Origin: Ignavibacteria bacterium
Lineage (GTDB): Bacteria; Bacteroidota; Ignavibacteria; Tepidaquicellales; Tepidaquicellaceae
Direction: 5' to 3'
Assembly (NCBI GenBank): GCA_019187405.1
Contig: JABAQZ010000015.1
Location: 1 to 64,000, forward strand
Length of the DNA stretch: 64,000 nucleotides
In this document: piece after piece, positions 35,557 to 45,443 of the stretch
How the letters are laid out: each line of letters starts with the position of its first letter
Position numbering within the stretch: the first letter of the stretch is position 1
Translations under genes and position numbers: made by a program
Notes under the pieces: generated by a model
What the model was told of the DNA's origin: nothing
Databases searched by the model: none
The model's input: the letters and a program-made list of their open reading frames with translations, nothing else

Positions 35557-35864
35557 TAAAAATGTTTGATTTTAATATAATTTTCAAACCTGTAATATAA
35601 TTATTATTGAAGTGTATTTAAAGTGAATTTTAAATCAAAAATATGGACTTGATCAAAGGTAAGAATGGTTTAAACATGATATATAAATTTATGGGAAGTA
35701 TGATGAGTTGTCAAACATGAGCATTTACTATGATCTGATAGTGTTAATAATTGAAAAATTTAGGTCAACACACACTTATTTAAAACTGACTTAATTTATC
35801 TTAAACAAATATTTCAGTTTCAATTCTTTTTATTTTGGAATAATTTGTAGAAAAGAGATATTAA
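35557..35864. other. Divergent intergenic region upstream of rnhB
   Basis: 308 bp of AT-rich sequence between divergent genes. It presumably holds promoters for both sides. No open frame, hairpin with T-run or repeat was seen. Confidence 0.5.
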
Positions 35865-36467
35865 ATGATTGTTTGTGGAATAGATGAAGTCGGAAGAGGA
35901 CCGCTTGCAGGTCCTGTTGTAGCAGCAGCAGTGGTTTTTGAAAAAGATTTTTACATGGAAAAAGTAAAAGATTCAAAAGCCCTGAATGAGCACGAAAGGG
36001 AAGAGCTATATTACAGAATAATAGACAAATGTGAGGATTTCAGCATTGGCATTGTCGAAAGCGCAGATATAGATAAATACAATATTCTTCAGTCAACCAT
36101 GATTGCAATGAGAGAATCAATAATGAAACTCAAAATACAGCCGGATATATATCTAATTGATGGAAATTATTTCAAGTTAAAAAATAACGAACAGGATAAA
36201 TACAACTTTAGGACAATAGTTAAAGGAGATTCAACTGTATTTCAGATATCTTGTGCTTCAATCATTGCAAAGGTTATCCGTGATAACATAATGAAAGGTT
36301 TTCATCTCAGGTATCCTGAATATGATTTCCACAAGCATAAAGGTTATGCCACGTCTTTACATTATTCAAGAATTTTAAAATACGGAATATCTGCAATTCA
36401 CAGAAAGAGTTTTTTGAAGAATTTATTGATAGATCAGAAGAATTTGTTTCATGAATTGCATATATAA
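35865..36467 (+). CDS. rnhB: Ribonuclease HII
   Basis: A 200-residue RNase HII, which removes ribonucleotides from RNA-DNA hybrids and DNA. The N-terminal GIDEVGRGPLAGPVVAAA holds the catalytic Asp7-Glu8. Other acidic residues are in DSKAL and in YLIDGNY, with KGDSTVFQISCASIIAKV following. All key motifs are present. Its end overlaps the yraN-like gene by 17 bp. Confidence 0.96.
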   Translation: MIVCGIDEVGRGPLAGPVVAAAVVFEKDFYMEKVKDSKALNEHEREELYYRIIDKCEDFSIGIVESADIDKYNILQSTMIAMRESIMKLKIQPDIYLIDGNYFKLKNNEQDKYNFRTIVKGDSTVFQISCASIIAKVIRDNIMKGFHLRYPEYDFHKHKGYATSLHYSRILKYGISAIHRKSFLKNLLIDQKNLFHELHI

Positions 36468-36819
36468 AAACAAAATCGGAAAAGCCGGAGAATTAGCGGC
36501 AAAACATTTTCTAATAAGAAAAAATCTTAATTATATAAAAAGCAATTACAGATTTGAAAGAGCTGAAATTGATCTGATTTTTTCGGACGAAGAGAAGAAG
36601 ACACTAATATTTACGGAGGTCAAAACAAGAACGAGCAAGGCATTTGGAGATCCATTGGAGGCAATTACTTCAGTTAAACAAGCTCAAATCAAGAAAGCCG
36701 CAATGGGATTTGTCAGTGAGAACGAAGCTTATTCCGGGTATGAAATCAGACTTGATGTAATCACAGTTATGAAATCAGGTAACAAAACAGAAATCCGTCA
36801 TTATCCAAATGCTTTCTGA
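36451..36819 (+). CDS. YraN/UPF0102 family endonuclease-like protein
   Basis: A 122-residue protein of UPF0102, a PD-(D/E)xK-type fold. The opening NKIGKAGELAAKHFL and the motif RAEIDLIF, followed by FTEVKTRTSKAFGDP, provide the E..D..ExK pattern. The family often sits next to rnhB, as here (17-bp overlap). Nuclease activity is inferred from fold, not shown. Confidence 0.93.
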   Translation: MNCIYKNKIGKAGELAAKHFLIRKNLNYIKSNYRFERAEIDLIFSDEEKKTLIFTEVKTRTSKAFGDPLEAITSVKQAQIKKAAMGFVSENEAYSGYEIRLDVITVMKSGNKTEIRHYPNAF

Positions 36820-36820
36820 A

Positions 36821-37663
36821 TCAGAAAATAAAAGACATTCCGAGTTTAAAAGTATTATATCTCAACGGGGCGGTACTGGTAAAGGGCCAGTTCATATTAT
36901 CCTTTCTAAGCTGATAAAACCCATATTCATAAGCATTCTTTAAAATAAAATTTACAAATGAACCTGCTACCGGTGAATTTTTCATTATGGCATAAGAAAA
37001 TTGATTTAGCAATTCCAGACCAACGGCTTCAACCAATAGACTTGTCATATTTTCAAAGAATAAATGTCTCGGATAAATATCAGAAATTTCATACTTCGGT
37101 TCCAAGGAGAAACCGTTAAACAATTGGATGTTCACGCCGGCTTCTGTAATAGTTCCGAATCTGAATGTTCCAGCAAAATCGTCAAGTGCCGCATAATTAG
37201 ATTCTGTATTTAATTCGTTTTTATTGTAATTGAATTCTGTCCAACTTGCTGAACCTGAACTGTAGGGAAGAATGGAAACAGAGCCGAGCAGAACTCCATA
37301 ACCGGATTTATTCCCGAAGCCAAATCGCCACAATGTATTGTTAATATCAGAAAGACTTTGAGTTTTGCTTAAATTATTATCAGAGGCATTACTTAAGAAT
37401 AAAAATCTATTTTTATATTTAAGAACCTGCTTGCTGTATTTAGAAGTTTTTTCCTGAGTAAAACCCAGCTTAATTTCAAACATACCAGCATCGGAAATAC
37501 CTGGGTCAGAATATCCCAGTCTGATATGAGAGATGCCGTAAGATAATTCTATTGTAGGTTTATCAAATCTGATTTTAAAATCGTTGTCGAATTTACCGAA
37601 CCCAGATTGTGAAAATGATTTGGAGGAGAGTAAGATCAGAATAATTAATATTATTTTTCTCAT
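36821..37663 (-). CDS. Exported protein of unknown function
   Basis: A 280-residue protein counted from the ATG at 37663, where a clean signal peptide starts (MRKIILIILILLSSKSFSQ). The frame is open back to 37765, but the added 34 residues look like AT-rich leader. The mature part alternates hydrophobic and polar residues with many Tyr, Phe and Gly and ends in Phe (FKLGMSFIF), as in outer-membrane beta-barrel proteins. No family is recognised. It ends 1 bp from the convergent yraN-like gene. Confidence 0.7.
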   Translation of the reverse strand: MRKIILIILILLSSKSFSQSGFGKFDNDFKIRFDKPTIELSYGISHIRLGYSDPGISDAGMFEIKLGFTQEKTSKYSKQVLKYKNRFLFLSNASDNNLSKTQSLSDINNTLWRFGFGNKSGYGVLLGSVSILPYSSGSASWTEFNYNKNELNTESNYAALDDFAGTFRFGTITEAGVNIQLFNGFSLEPKYEISDIYPRHLFFENMTSLLVEAVGLELLNQFSYAIMKNSPVAGSFVNFILKNAYEYGFYQLRKDNMNWPFTSTAPLRYNTFKLGMSFIF

Positions 37664-37986
37664 TATATTATTTTTAATTATTAGACGAAAAATACTTAAA
37701 AATGTTTCTGTAAATAAAATAAAGAGCAAATAAAATAAACATATTTTACGATTAATGCATATCAAACCTGATCAAATCAATAGTAGGGTAAACAAATCAA
37801 AAGATAGAGAAATAAATCTGTTGAAAAAGAAACTGATGGTTATTTTACAATTCAATTGAGGTAGGGCAAAGGGGTTATTTTATGATATGAGCAAGTTAAG
37901 GAAAGTCAAATTGATAGTGAGAATACTTAAAGGGGGAGATTACAAATGAGAGTTATGAGTTTCTGGGGAAGTCTGTAATTTAGACT
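37664..37986. other. Intergenic region upstream of the repeat array
   Basis: 323 bp of AT-rich sequence without genes, presumably holding the promoter of the minus-strand exported-protein gene. The final ~25 bp resemble the end of the 183-bp connector of the array that follows (GAAGTCTGTAATTTA). Confidence 0.45.
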
Positions 37987-40900
37987 GCAACATAAAAGTT
38001 GTGCTACTATATTCGGCAACATAAATGTTGCGCTACTTTGTTCGGCAACATAAATGTTGCGTTACTTTATTCGGCAACATAAATGTTGCGCTACTTTATT
38101 CCGCAACATAAATATTGCGTTACTTTACACCGCAACATAAATGTTGCTCTACTTTACACCGTAACATAAATGTTGCGTTACTTTACACCGCAACATAAAT
38201 GTTGCGTTACTTTACACCGCAGATTAAATCCAATGGTACTTTTATTCTGTAGCATAAATAGTTGCTAATAAATGAGACTGACTAAAAGGAAGATCGTAGT
38301 TATGACTAAGTATTGAAAATTTAATTTGTTAATTAGAATTTTTGTTTAAGGAAGTTTGGAATGGAATGTATAAGTTATTGGTGAAGTCTGTAATTTACAC
38401 TGCAAAATAAATGTTGCGTTACTTTACACCGCAACATAAATGTTGCGCTACTTTACTCTGCAACATAAATGTTGCGTTACTTTATTCCGCAACATAAATG
38501 TTGCTTTACTTTACACCGCAGATTAAATCCCATGGTACTTTTATTCTGTAGCATAAATAGTTGCTAATAAATGAGACTGACTATAAGAAAGATCGTAATT
38601 ATGACTAAGTATTGAAGAGTTAATTTGTTAATTAGAATATTTGTTTAAGGAAGTATGGAATGGAATGTATAAGTTATTGGTGAAGTCTGTAATTTACACT
38701 GCAACATAAATGTTGCGCTACTGTACACTGAAACATAAATGTTGCGCTACTTTATTCCGCAACATAAATGTTGCGCTACAGTAATAAGTAACATAAATGT
38801 CATGCCACTTTAAACTGCAAATAAATGTTGCTTTACTTTACACCGCAGATTAAATCCCATGGTACTTTTATTCTGTAGCATAAATAGTTGCTAATAAATG
38901 AGACTGACTATAAGGAAGATCGTAATTATGACTAAGTATTGAAAAGTTAATTTGTTAATTAGAATATTTGTTTAAGGAAGTTTGGAATGGAATGTATAAG
39001 TTATTGGTGAAGTCTGTAATTTACACTGCAACATAAATGTTGCGCTACTGTACACTGAAACATAAATGTTGCGCTACTTTATTCCGCAACATAAATGTTG
39101 CGCTACAGTAATAAGTAACATAAATGTCATGCCACTTTAAACTGCAAATAAATGTTGCTTTACTTTACACCGCAGATTAAATCCCATGGTACTTTTATTC
39201 TGTAGCATAAATAGTTGCTAATAAATGAGACTGACTATAAGAAAGATCGTAATTATGACTAAGTATTGAAGAGTTAATTTGTTAATTAGAATATTTGTTT
39301 AAGGAAGTATGGAATGGAATGTATAAGTTATTGGTGAAGTCTGTAATTTACACTGCAACATAAATGTTGCGCTACTGTACACTGAAACATAAATGTTGCG
39401 CTACTTTATTCCGCAACATAAATGTTGCGCTACAGTAATAAGTAACATAAATGTCATGCCACTTTAAACTGCAAATAAATGTTGCTTTACTTTACACCGC
39501 AGATTAAATCCCATGGTACTTTTATTCTGTAGCATAAATAGTTGCTAATAAATGAGACTGACTATAAGGAAGATCGTAATTATGACTAAGTATTGAAAAG
39601 TTAATTTGTTAATTAGAATATTTGTTTAAGGAAGTTTGGAATGGAATGTATAAGTTATTGGTGAAGTCTGTAATTTACTCCGCAACATAAATGTTGCGTT
39701 ACTTTACTCCGCAACATAAATGTTGCGTTACTTTACTCCGCAACATAAATGTTGCGTTACTTTACTCCGCAACATAAATGTTGCGTTACTATATTCCGCA
39801 ACATAAATGTTGTGCTACTGTACACTGCAAAATAAATGTTGCGTTACTATATTCCGCAACATAAATTTTGCTTTACTTTATTTCGCAGCATAAATGTTGC
39901 GCTACTATATTTCGCAACATAAATGTTGCGCTACTTTATTCCGCAACATAAATGTTGCGTTACTTTATTCGGCAACATAAATGTTGCGCTACTTTATTCC
40001 GCAACATAAATGTTGCGCTACTTTACGCCGCAACATAAATGTTGCGTTACTTTACGCCGCAACATAAATGGGGCGCAACTGTACACTGCAACATAAATGT
40101 TGCGCTACTTTACTCTGCAACATAAATGTTGCGTTACTTTATTCCGCAACATAAATGTTGCGTTACTTTACACCGCAACATAAATGTTGCTCTACTTTAC
40201 ACCGTAACATAAATGTTGCTCTACTTTACGCCGCAACATAAATGTTGCGTTACTTTACACCGCAGATTAAATCCAATGGTACTTTTATTCTGTAGCATAA
40301 ATAGTTGCTAATAAATGAGACTTACTAAAAGGAAGATCGTAGTTATGACTAAGTATTGAAAATTTAATTTGTTAATTAGAATTTTTGTTTAAGGAAGTTT
40401 GGAATGGAATGTATAAGTTATTGGTGAAGTCTGTAATTTACTCCGCAACATAAATGTTGCGTTACTTTACACCGCAGATTAAATCCAATGGTACTTTTAT
40501 TCTGTAGCATAAATAGTTGCTAATAAATGAGACTTACTAAAAGGAAGATCGTAGTTATGACTAAGTATTGAAAATTTAATTTGTTAATTAGAATTTTTGT
40601 TTAAGGAAGTTTGGAATGGAATGTATAAGTTATTGGTGAAGTCTGTAATTTACTCCGCAACATAAATGTTGCGCTACTTTACACCGCAGATTAAATCCCA
40701 TGGTACTTTTATTCTGTAGCACAAATAGTTGCTAATAAATGAGACTGACTAAAAGGAAGATCGTAGTTATGACTAAGTATTGAAAATTTAATTTGTTAAT
40801 TAGAATTTTTGTTTAAGGAAGTTTGGAATGGAATGTATAAGTTATTGGTGAAGTCTGTACTTTACACCGCAACATAAATGTTGCGCTACTTTATTCCGCA

Positions 40901-41225
40901 ACATAAATGTTGCGCTACTTTATTCCGCAACATAAATGTTGCGTTACTTTACTCCGCAACATAAATGTTGCGTTACTTTACGCCGCAACATAAATGTTGC
41001 GTTACTTTATTCGGCAACATAAATGTTGCGTTACTTTATTCCGCAACATAAATGTTGCGTTACTTTACGCCGCAACATAAATGTTGCGCTACTTTACTCC
41101 GCAACATAAATGTTGCGCTACTTTACTCCGCAACATAAATGTTGCGTTACTTTACACCGCAGATTAAATCCCATGGTACTTTTATTCTGTAGCATAAATA
41201 GTTGCTAATAAATGAGACTGACTAA
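37987..41225. repeat. Composite palindrome array: 59 x 29-bp units with 183-bp connectors
   Basis: The 29-bp unit starts with the 16-bp dyad GCAACATAAATGTTGC (two 7-bp arms around AA), followed by a 13-bp linker with TACTTTA. Units occur in nine blocks of 8, 4, 5, 5, 5, 20, 1, 1 and 10 copies, 59 in all. Blocks are separated by a conserved 183-bp connector starting GCAGATTAAATCC. Connector copies begin at 38219, 38518, 38845, 39172, 39499, 40262, 40474 and 40686; a ninth at 41159 is cut after about 67 bp. The spacing fits 183 + 29n bp exactly, except three blocks with one 1-bp deletion each. Connectors hold a degenerate hairpin (TAGCA...TGCTA) and no open frame. The array is non-coding. It is not CRISPR: linkers are near-constant and connectors are identical. 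Confidence 0.95.
38518..39681. repeat. 327-bp tandem super-units inside the palindrome array
   Basis: Connector plus five units repeats three times with a period of 327 bp (38518, 38845, 39172), and a fourth connector follows at 39499. The copies carry the same degenerate units (for example ACATAAATGTCATGCC), so they come from recent duplication. Two connector subtypes alternate A-B-A-B: A has TAAGAAAG, GAAGAG and GTATGG; B has TAAGGAAG, GAAAAG and GTTTGG. This implies duplication of a 654-bp dimer. Confidence 0.85.
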
Positions 41226-41345
41226 TTGGGTGTCCCAGTGTCGAAGTCAGGTATTATTAAATAAATACTTTTTATAAAAAAAAAGCAAAAAAATCAGCAA
41301 ATTTTTTAATTTTTAAATCTTGGGTGTCCCAATGCTGAAGTCAGG
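41226..41345. repeat. Pair of 26-bp direct repeats with GGGTGTCCC core at the array edge
   Basis: TTGGGTGTCCCAGTG...GTCAGG (41226-41251) recurs at 41320-41345 with three differences. The first copy begins exactly where the last connector stops matching. Each copy holds the small palindrome GGGTGTCCC. No gene is nearby to claim it. Confidence 0.7.
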
Positions 41346-41420
41346 AAATAAATTTAAAATCAAATCTGAAGATAAAGCATTCCGGCTTTGGATAAATTAA
41401 GGAAACAAATATTTAATTAA

Positions 41421-42272
41421 TTAATATCTATAGCCTAAAGAAATCAAAATCCCGTATTGATTTACATTCCATCTTGTTTTATCTTTGTCGTAATCCAATC
41501 CGAGATATTTTAATCCTAATGTTGTATTCCAGTTTGGATTGAGGTCATACCCGAATCCACCCAACATCATAAAATTCCATGAGGAGCTGACGCCGAATCC
41601 ACCAAAGTCCGAACGAATATATGAAAACCACTTTTTCCCCATTAGAAATTTTGCATTAACACCAACAATCGGATCAACCCAGCTTGAATTTGAGCTCAAC
41701 ATTTCATTTGAAAGTCCTTTGTCTGAAGGAATTAAAGTAATTTCCGATTTGAGTGCCCAGATTCTTGCGCCTGCATATAAATCAACAAATGAAGTTTTAC
41801 CTTTATGCACATCATATCCGATTGACAGGTCTGTAATAAATTCTTTATTAGTGGTATTTGCAGAGTTTAATCCTGAACCTTCTGGAACAGTTGCTCCGAA
41901 ATTTTTAAGATTAATGTAAACAACATCGTAATAGAAAGAAACTTTTTTATATTTAAGTTTACCGCCTACCATAAAAGCAAATTTCATGTTTTTCAATCCA
42001 TCCGAAACGCTTTTTGAAAAATCATAATATTGAGGATAACCCGAAGGAATATTAGGTATGCTTAAAGTTCCTCCCGCGGCAATCAGCCATAAATAAGGAT
42101 TAATAGTAAACGAAATGTCCTTTTGTTTTACTTTTTTTGAGTCAATTGGATTTACATTTTTGGTTATACTGTTCAGTTTTTTAAAATCATTAATTTTCAG
42201 ATTATTAAAGTCCTGTGGGAAAGCAATTCCCGTCAATGCATAGAACATAATAAGCAATATTATTTTTTTCAT
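41421..42272 (-). CDS. Outer-membrane beta-barrel protein, function unknown
   Basis: A 283-residue exported protein with a signal peptide (1-19) and a run of amphipathic beta-strands rich in Tyr, Trp and Gly: FTINPYLWLIAAGG, VSFYYDVVYINL and more, ending in NQYGILISLGYRY with a C-terminal aromatic residue as in Bam-dependent barrels. No specific family can be named. The 149 bp before the repeat array hold its end. Confidence 0.75.
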   Translation of the reverse strand: MKKIILLIMFYALTGIAFPQDFNNLKINDFKKLNSITKNVNPIDSKKVKQKDISFTINPYLWLIAAGGTLSIPNIPSGYPQYYDFSKSVSDGLKNMKFAFMVGGKLKYKKVSFYYDVVYINLKNFGATVPEGSGLNSANTTNKEFITDLSIGYDVHKGKTSFVDLYAGARIWALKSEITLIPSDKGLSNEMLSSNSSWVDPIVGVNAKFLMGKKWFSYIRSDFGGFGVSSSWNFMMLGGFGYDLNPNWNTTLGLKYLGLDYDKDKTRWNVNQYGILISLGYRY

Positions 42273-42449
42273 GATTAATTTTTTGTTTTTAATTAATGAA
42301 GTAAAGTTATATAAATTTAACTATAAAATCTATTTTTTTAAAAAAAAGTTTTAATTATTTACTTAATATCAATTCAACGGATCTTTCAAACAGCAATTCA
42401 GAATTCTAAAAGTATAAAATAAAAAAATAAAATTAAAATTTTTGAAATC

Positions 42450-42491
42450 AAAAAATCCGGAACTATACATTGCAAATATATAAGTTCCGGA
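42450..42491 (-). terminator. Intrinsic terminator after the arylsulfatase
   Basis: TCCGGAACT (42456-42464) and AGTTCCGGA (42483-42491) are perfect reverse complements. On the minus strand six T (complement of 42450-42455) follow. The loop holds a minus-strand TATATTTG (42473-42480) that could also be a promoter for the downstream outer-membrane gene. Confidence 0.8.
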
Positions 42492-42509
42492 CTTCGGAAT
42501 ATTTTAATT

Positions 42510-44864
42510 TTACTGTCTTGCCATAATCATCTTCAAATCTGCTTCTTTGTCAACTATAAGTTCTCCGCTTACATCTACAGTAACAGTAAAAATCTTTCCA
42601 GTAAATTCATACGGAGGTTTATAATCGGGAATAGTAGGCGAACCCGGATCGCTTCCTACTGCAGCACCGGCGCCGAGACCCATTGATATCGGAAGAGTAT
42701 AAGGAATTTCAGTTTGTCCGACAAGCTTGTCATCAATGTAAAGCTGGGCATTCCCGCCTGCACCTCTTCCTTTCGCTGCATCAGGCTTTATTGTAACTTC
42801 AAATTCATATCTTAATTTATGCCTGCCTTCAGGTACATTACCTATTGATACAACTCTGAAATATTCTGCAGTTGCATAATTGTATGCAAAATGAAGTTTA
42901 TTGTCTTTCATGAAAAAAGTAAATCCACCGTCATTTCCACCCATTGAATATAAAACTCCTTCAGCTCCGCCTTTGGGAATTTCCACATCGGCAGTAACAC
43001 TGAAAGGTCGGTTTAATACATTCACAGCGGTATTAGATGGTATTACCTGTGTCTTCGGATAGTAAGTATAAGATGTTCTGCCAACAGTAATCTGAGGTCT
43101 TTCGTCTACAAATCTTGTGACACCTCTTGAATCAATCGGAAGTACTTTATATTTCCCGGCTTCCACATACCATTGTGCGATCATTCCAATCAGTTTTGCT
43201 CTGTTTTCCGCAGCAATATTTTTTGTTTCTGCAGGATCTTCATTAAGATTATACAGCTCCCAGTTATTTGCATCTAATTCCGCAAGTTTATCTTTATCAA
43301 TCGGAGCGCCAAATGTTAAACCTGATTCTGTAAATGATGTACCGGGCCACGGACAAACAGCTCTCCATCCGTCATGGTATAAAGAACGGTGTCCGAACAT
43401 TTCAAAGTATTGTGTTAAATGATTGCTCTTTGCTTTCTTATCGTTAAACGTATGAGCAAAACTGTGTCCTTCAATCGGCGATTGTGTTGTACCCTTAATT
43501 TGCTGTGGAGCTTCTATCCCCAATGCTTCAAGAACAGTCGGCACCATGTCAATTGCATGAGCGTATGCATCTCTGACTTCGCCTTTGCTTTTAATTCCCT
43601 TTGGCCAGTGAACCAAAAACGGGTCGCTGACGCCGCCTCTGTATGTTTCCCTTTTCCATCTTTTGAAAGGAGTATTTCCGGCATGAGTCCATCCCCAAGC
43701 ATAGTGGTTGAAATATTTTGGTCCGCCGATATCATCGATAGCTGCAATGTTTTGTTTTAAGTCTTCCGGAATGTTATTGAAAAATTTGTTTTCATTGACT
43801 GAGCCTGTTGGTCCGCCTTCCGAACTTGCTCCGTTATCCGATATAAACATAATCAAAGTATTATCCCATTGCCCGATATCTTTTAAGAATTGAAACAACC
43901 TTCCGTAATTATAATCAGTGTGTTCAAGAAATCCTGCAAAAACTTCCATCATTCTTGCATACAACTTTTTTTCATCTGCCGGTAATGAATTCCAATCCGG
44001 AACATCAGGATCGTGTCTTGAAAGCTCTGTATTCTTTGGAATGATTCCGAGTTCTTTTTGTTTTGCAAATACTTTTTCACGGTAATCGTCCCAGCCTCCG
44101 TCAAATTTGCCTTTATATTTATCAGCCCATTCTTTTGATACATGATGAGGGGCGTGCATTGCACCGGGGCAGAAATACAGGAAGAAAGGTTTGTCCGGAG
44201 CAATCTGCTTTGCATCTGCAATGAAACTAATTGCCTTATCAGTAAGATCTTCAGTCAGATGATAACCTTCTTCAGGAGTTTTTGGAGGTTCGACCTGATG
44301 ATTGTCATATACCAGTTCAGGATAATATTGATGAGTATCTCCTCCGAGGAATCCGTAATATCTTTCAAATCCTCTGCCAAGCGGCCAGCGGTCATAAGGA
44401 CCTGCGGGTGAATTTTGTTCAGCCGGCGTTAAATGCCATTTACCGATTGCATAAGTGTTATATCCGTTCTTTAAAAGTATTTCAGAAAGAAATCCGTTTT
44501 CAAAAGGAATATTACCGTTGCCCCCGGGATAACCTGTAGATCCTTCGGTAATGCATGACATAGCATTTGAATGATGATTCCTTCCTGTTAAAATACATGA
44601 TCGTGTCGGCGAGCATAATGCTGTAGTATGCATATTGTTGTACAACAATCCTTCTTTAGCAAGTGCATCAATGTTAGGCGTATTTATTGGACTTCCGTAA
44701 CATCCCATTTGTCCGAATCCCGTATCATCCTGTACAATGAAAATCACATTCGGAGCATCTTTTTTTGCTCTGTTTGGTTCTGGCCATGCAGGACTTGACT
44801 GATCAAACGTCCTTCCAATGACTCCGGGAAATGCAGCACCCGGTTTATATTCTTTTAAAGCCAT
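42510..44864 (-). CDS. Arylsulfatase with C-terminal lectin-like domain
   Basis: A 784-residue sulfatase of the alkaline-phosphatase superfamily that cleaves sulfate esters. Metal-binding Asp46-Asp47 sit in IFIVQDDTGFG. The modification site is Cys84-Ser-Pro-Thr-Arg88, where Cys would become formylglycine; GKWHL also matches the family. No maturase gene is in the window. No signal peptide or lipobox is seen at the N-terminus (MALKEYKPGAAFPG), and no T9SS domain at the end, so it looks cytosolic, or exported by an unrecognised route. About residues 600-780 look like a concanavalin-type beta-sandwich. Substrate is unknown. Confidence 0.93.
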   Translation of the reverse strand: MALKEYKPGAAFPGVIGRTFDQSSPAWPEPNRAKKDAPNVIFIVQDDTGFGQMGCYGSPINTPNIDALAKEGLLYNNMHTTALCSPTRSCILTGRNHHSNAMSCITEGSTGYPGGNGNIPFENGFLSEILLKNGYNTYAIGKWHLTPAEQNSPAGPYDRWPLGRGFERYYGFLGGDTHQYYPELVYDNHQVEPPKTPEEGYHLTEDLTDKAISFIADAKQIAPDKPFFLYFCPGAMHAPHHVSKEWADKYKGKFDGGWDDYREKVFAKQKELGIIPKNTELSRHDPDVPDWNSLPADEKKLYARMMEVFAGFLEHTDYNYGRLFQFLKDIGQWDNTLIMFISDNGASSEGGPTGSVNENKFFNNIPEDLKQNIAAIDDIGGPKYFNHYAWGWTHAGNTPFKRWKRETYRGGVSDPFLVHWPKGIKSKGEVRDAYAHAIDMVPTVLEALGIEAPQQIKGTTQSPIEGHSFAHTFNDKKAKSNHLTQYFEMFGHRSLYHDGWRAVCPWPGTSFTESGLTFGAPIDKDKLAELDANNWELYNLNEDPAETKNIAAENRAKLIGMIAQWYVEAGKYKVLPIDSRGVTRFVDERPQITVGRTSYTYYPKTQVIPSNTAVNVLNRPFSVTADVEIPKGGAEGVLYSMGGNDGGFTFFMKDNKLHFAYNYATAEYFRVVSIGNVPEGRHKLRYEFEVTIKPDAAKGRGAGGNAQLYIDDKLVGQTEIPYTLPISMGLGAGAAVGSDPGSPTIPDYKPPYEFTGKIFTVTVDVSGELIVDKEADLKMIMARQ

Positions 44865-45443
44865 AATTTTTGTGTTTGTTTTAAAGTTAATTTAAAAATA
44901 TTATTAATTAATTTTATAAAAAATCTTTTCATTTAAAATTCAATAATCTAAGGTATTTTATTGTTACAGAATATGCCGAAAATTTCAACTGCTACTGAAC
45001 TTTAGTTTTTCCTGCACATTTTAATTTTTGTAATTAATTTGTTAACACCTTTCGGCATCTTTCAGAATTATGAAAACGTCATTCCGGTATCAGCCATTTC
45101 GGTCACATTTCCTGCTGTGGGTTTTTTAGTTCTTTTAAATTGTTGTTCTTATCTGGAAATGTGCAGGCTATTTTACTTTAAAAATTTAAAAATAACAATT
45201 CAGTTATTTGGCAATTCAATAAAACGAACTATTATAGAAAGCTTTTTGATTTTCACATAAAATGAGAATCTTTTCAGCAAAGATTGCGCATGTATAGCTC
45301 GTGTGGCAGCCCCAAATGATTTTTTATATCATTGTTTACAAACATCAATGATGTATTAAATTCTAATTAATGAAAAAAAATCCCGATAATAAAATTACCA
45401 TCGGGATCTAAAATTAAAATAAAATTTCTTAGGACAAATGTCC
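44865..45443. other. Intergenic region, possible gene remnant
   Basis: 579 bp without a clear gene. A 73-codon plus-strand frame (45039-45260) has no family feature. On the minus strand around 45112-45060 the translation GNVTEMADTG recalls the second helix-turn-helix of AraC-type regulators, but stop codons follow at once, so at most this is a decayed remnant. The end holds the terminator of the Omp28-like gene. Confidence 0.35.
45373..45407 (-). terminator. Intrinsic terminator of the Omp28-like gene
   Basis: ATCCCGAT (45380-45387) pairs with ATCGGGAT (45400-45407). On the minus strand eight T (complement of 45373-45380) follow the stem. It lies 37 bp after the stop of the 45444-47282 gene. 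Confidence 0.85.

Noticed and set aside
37987-41225. CRISPR array
   Set aside because: The linkers between palindromes are nearly constant and only 13 bp, the 183-bp connectors are copies of each other, and there are no cas genes.
45039-45260. 73-codon plus-strand gene
   Set aside because: No ribosome-binding site, domain or signal is seen, and it lies in a gap with possible antisense remnant.
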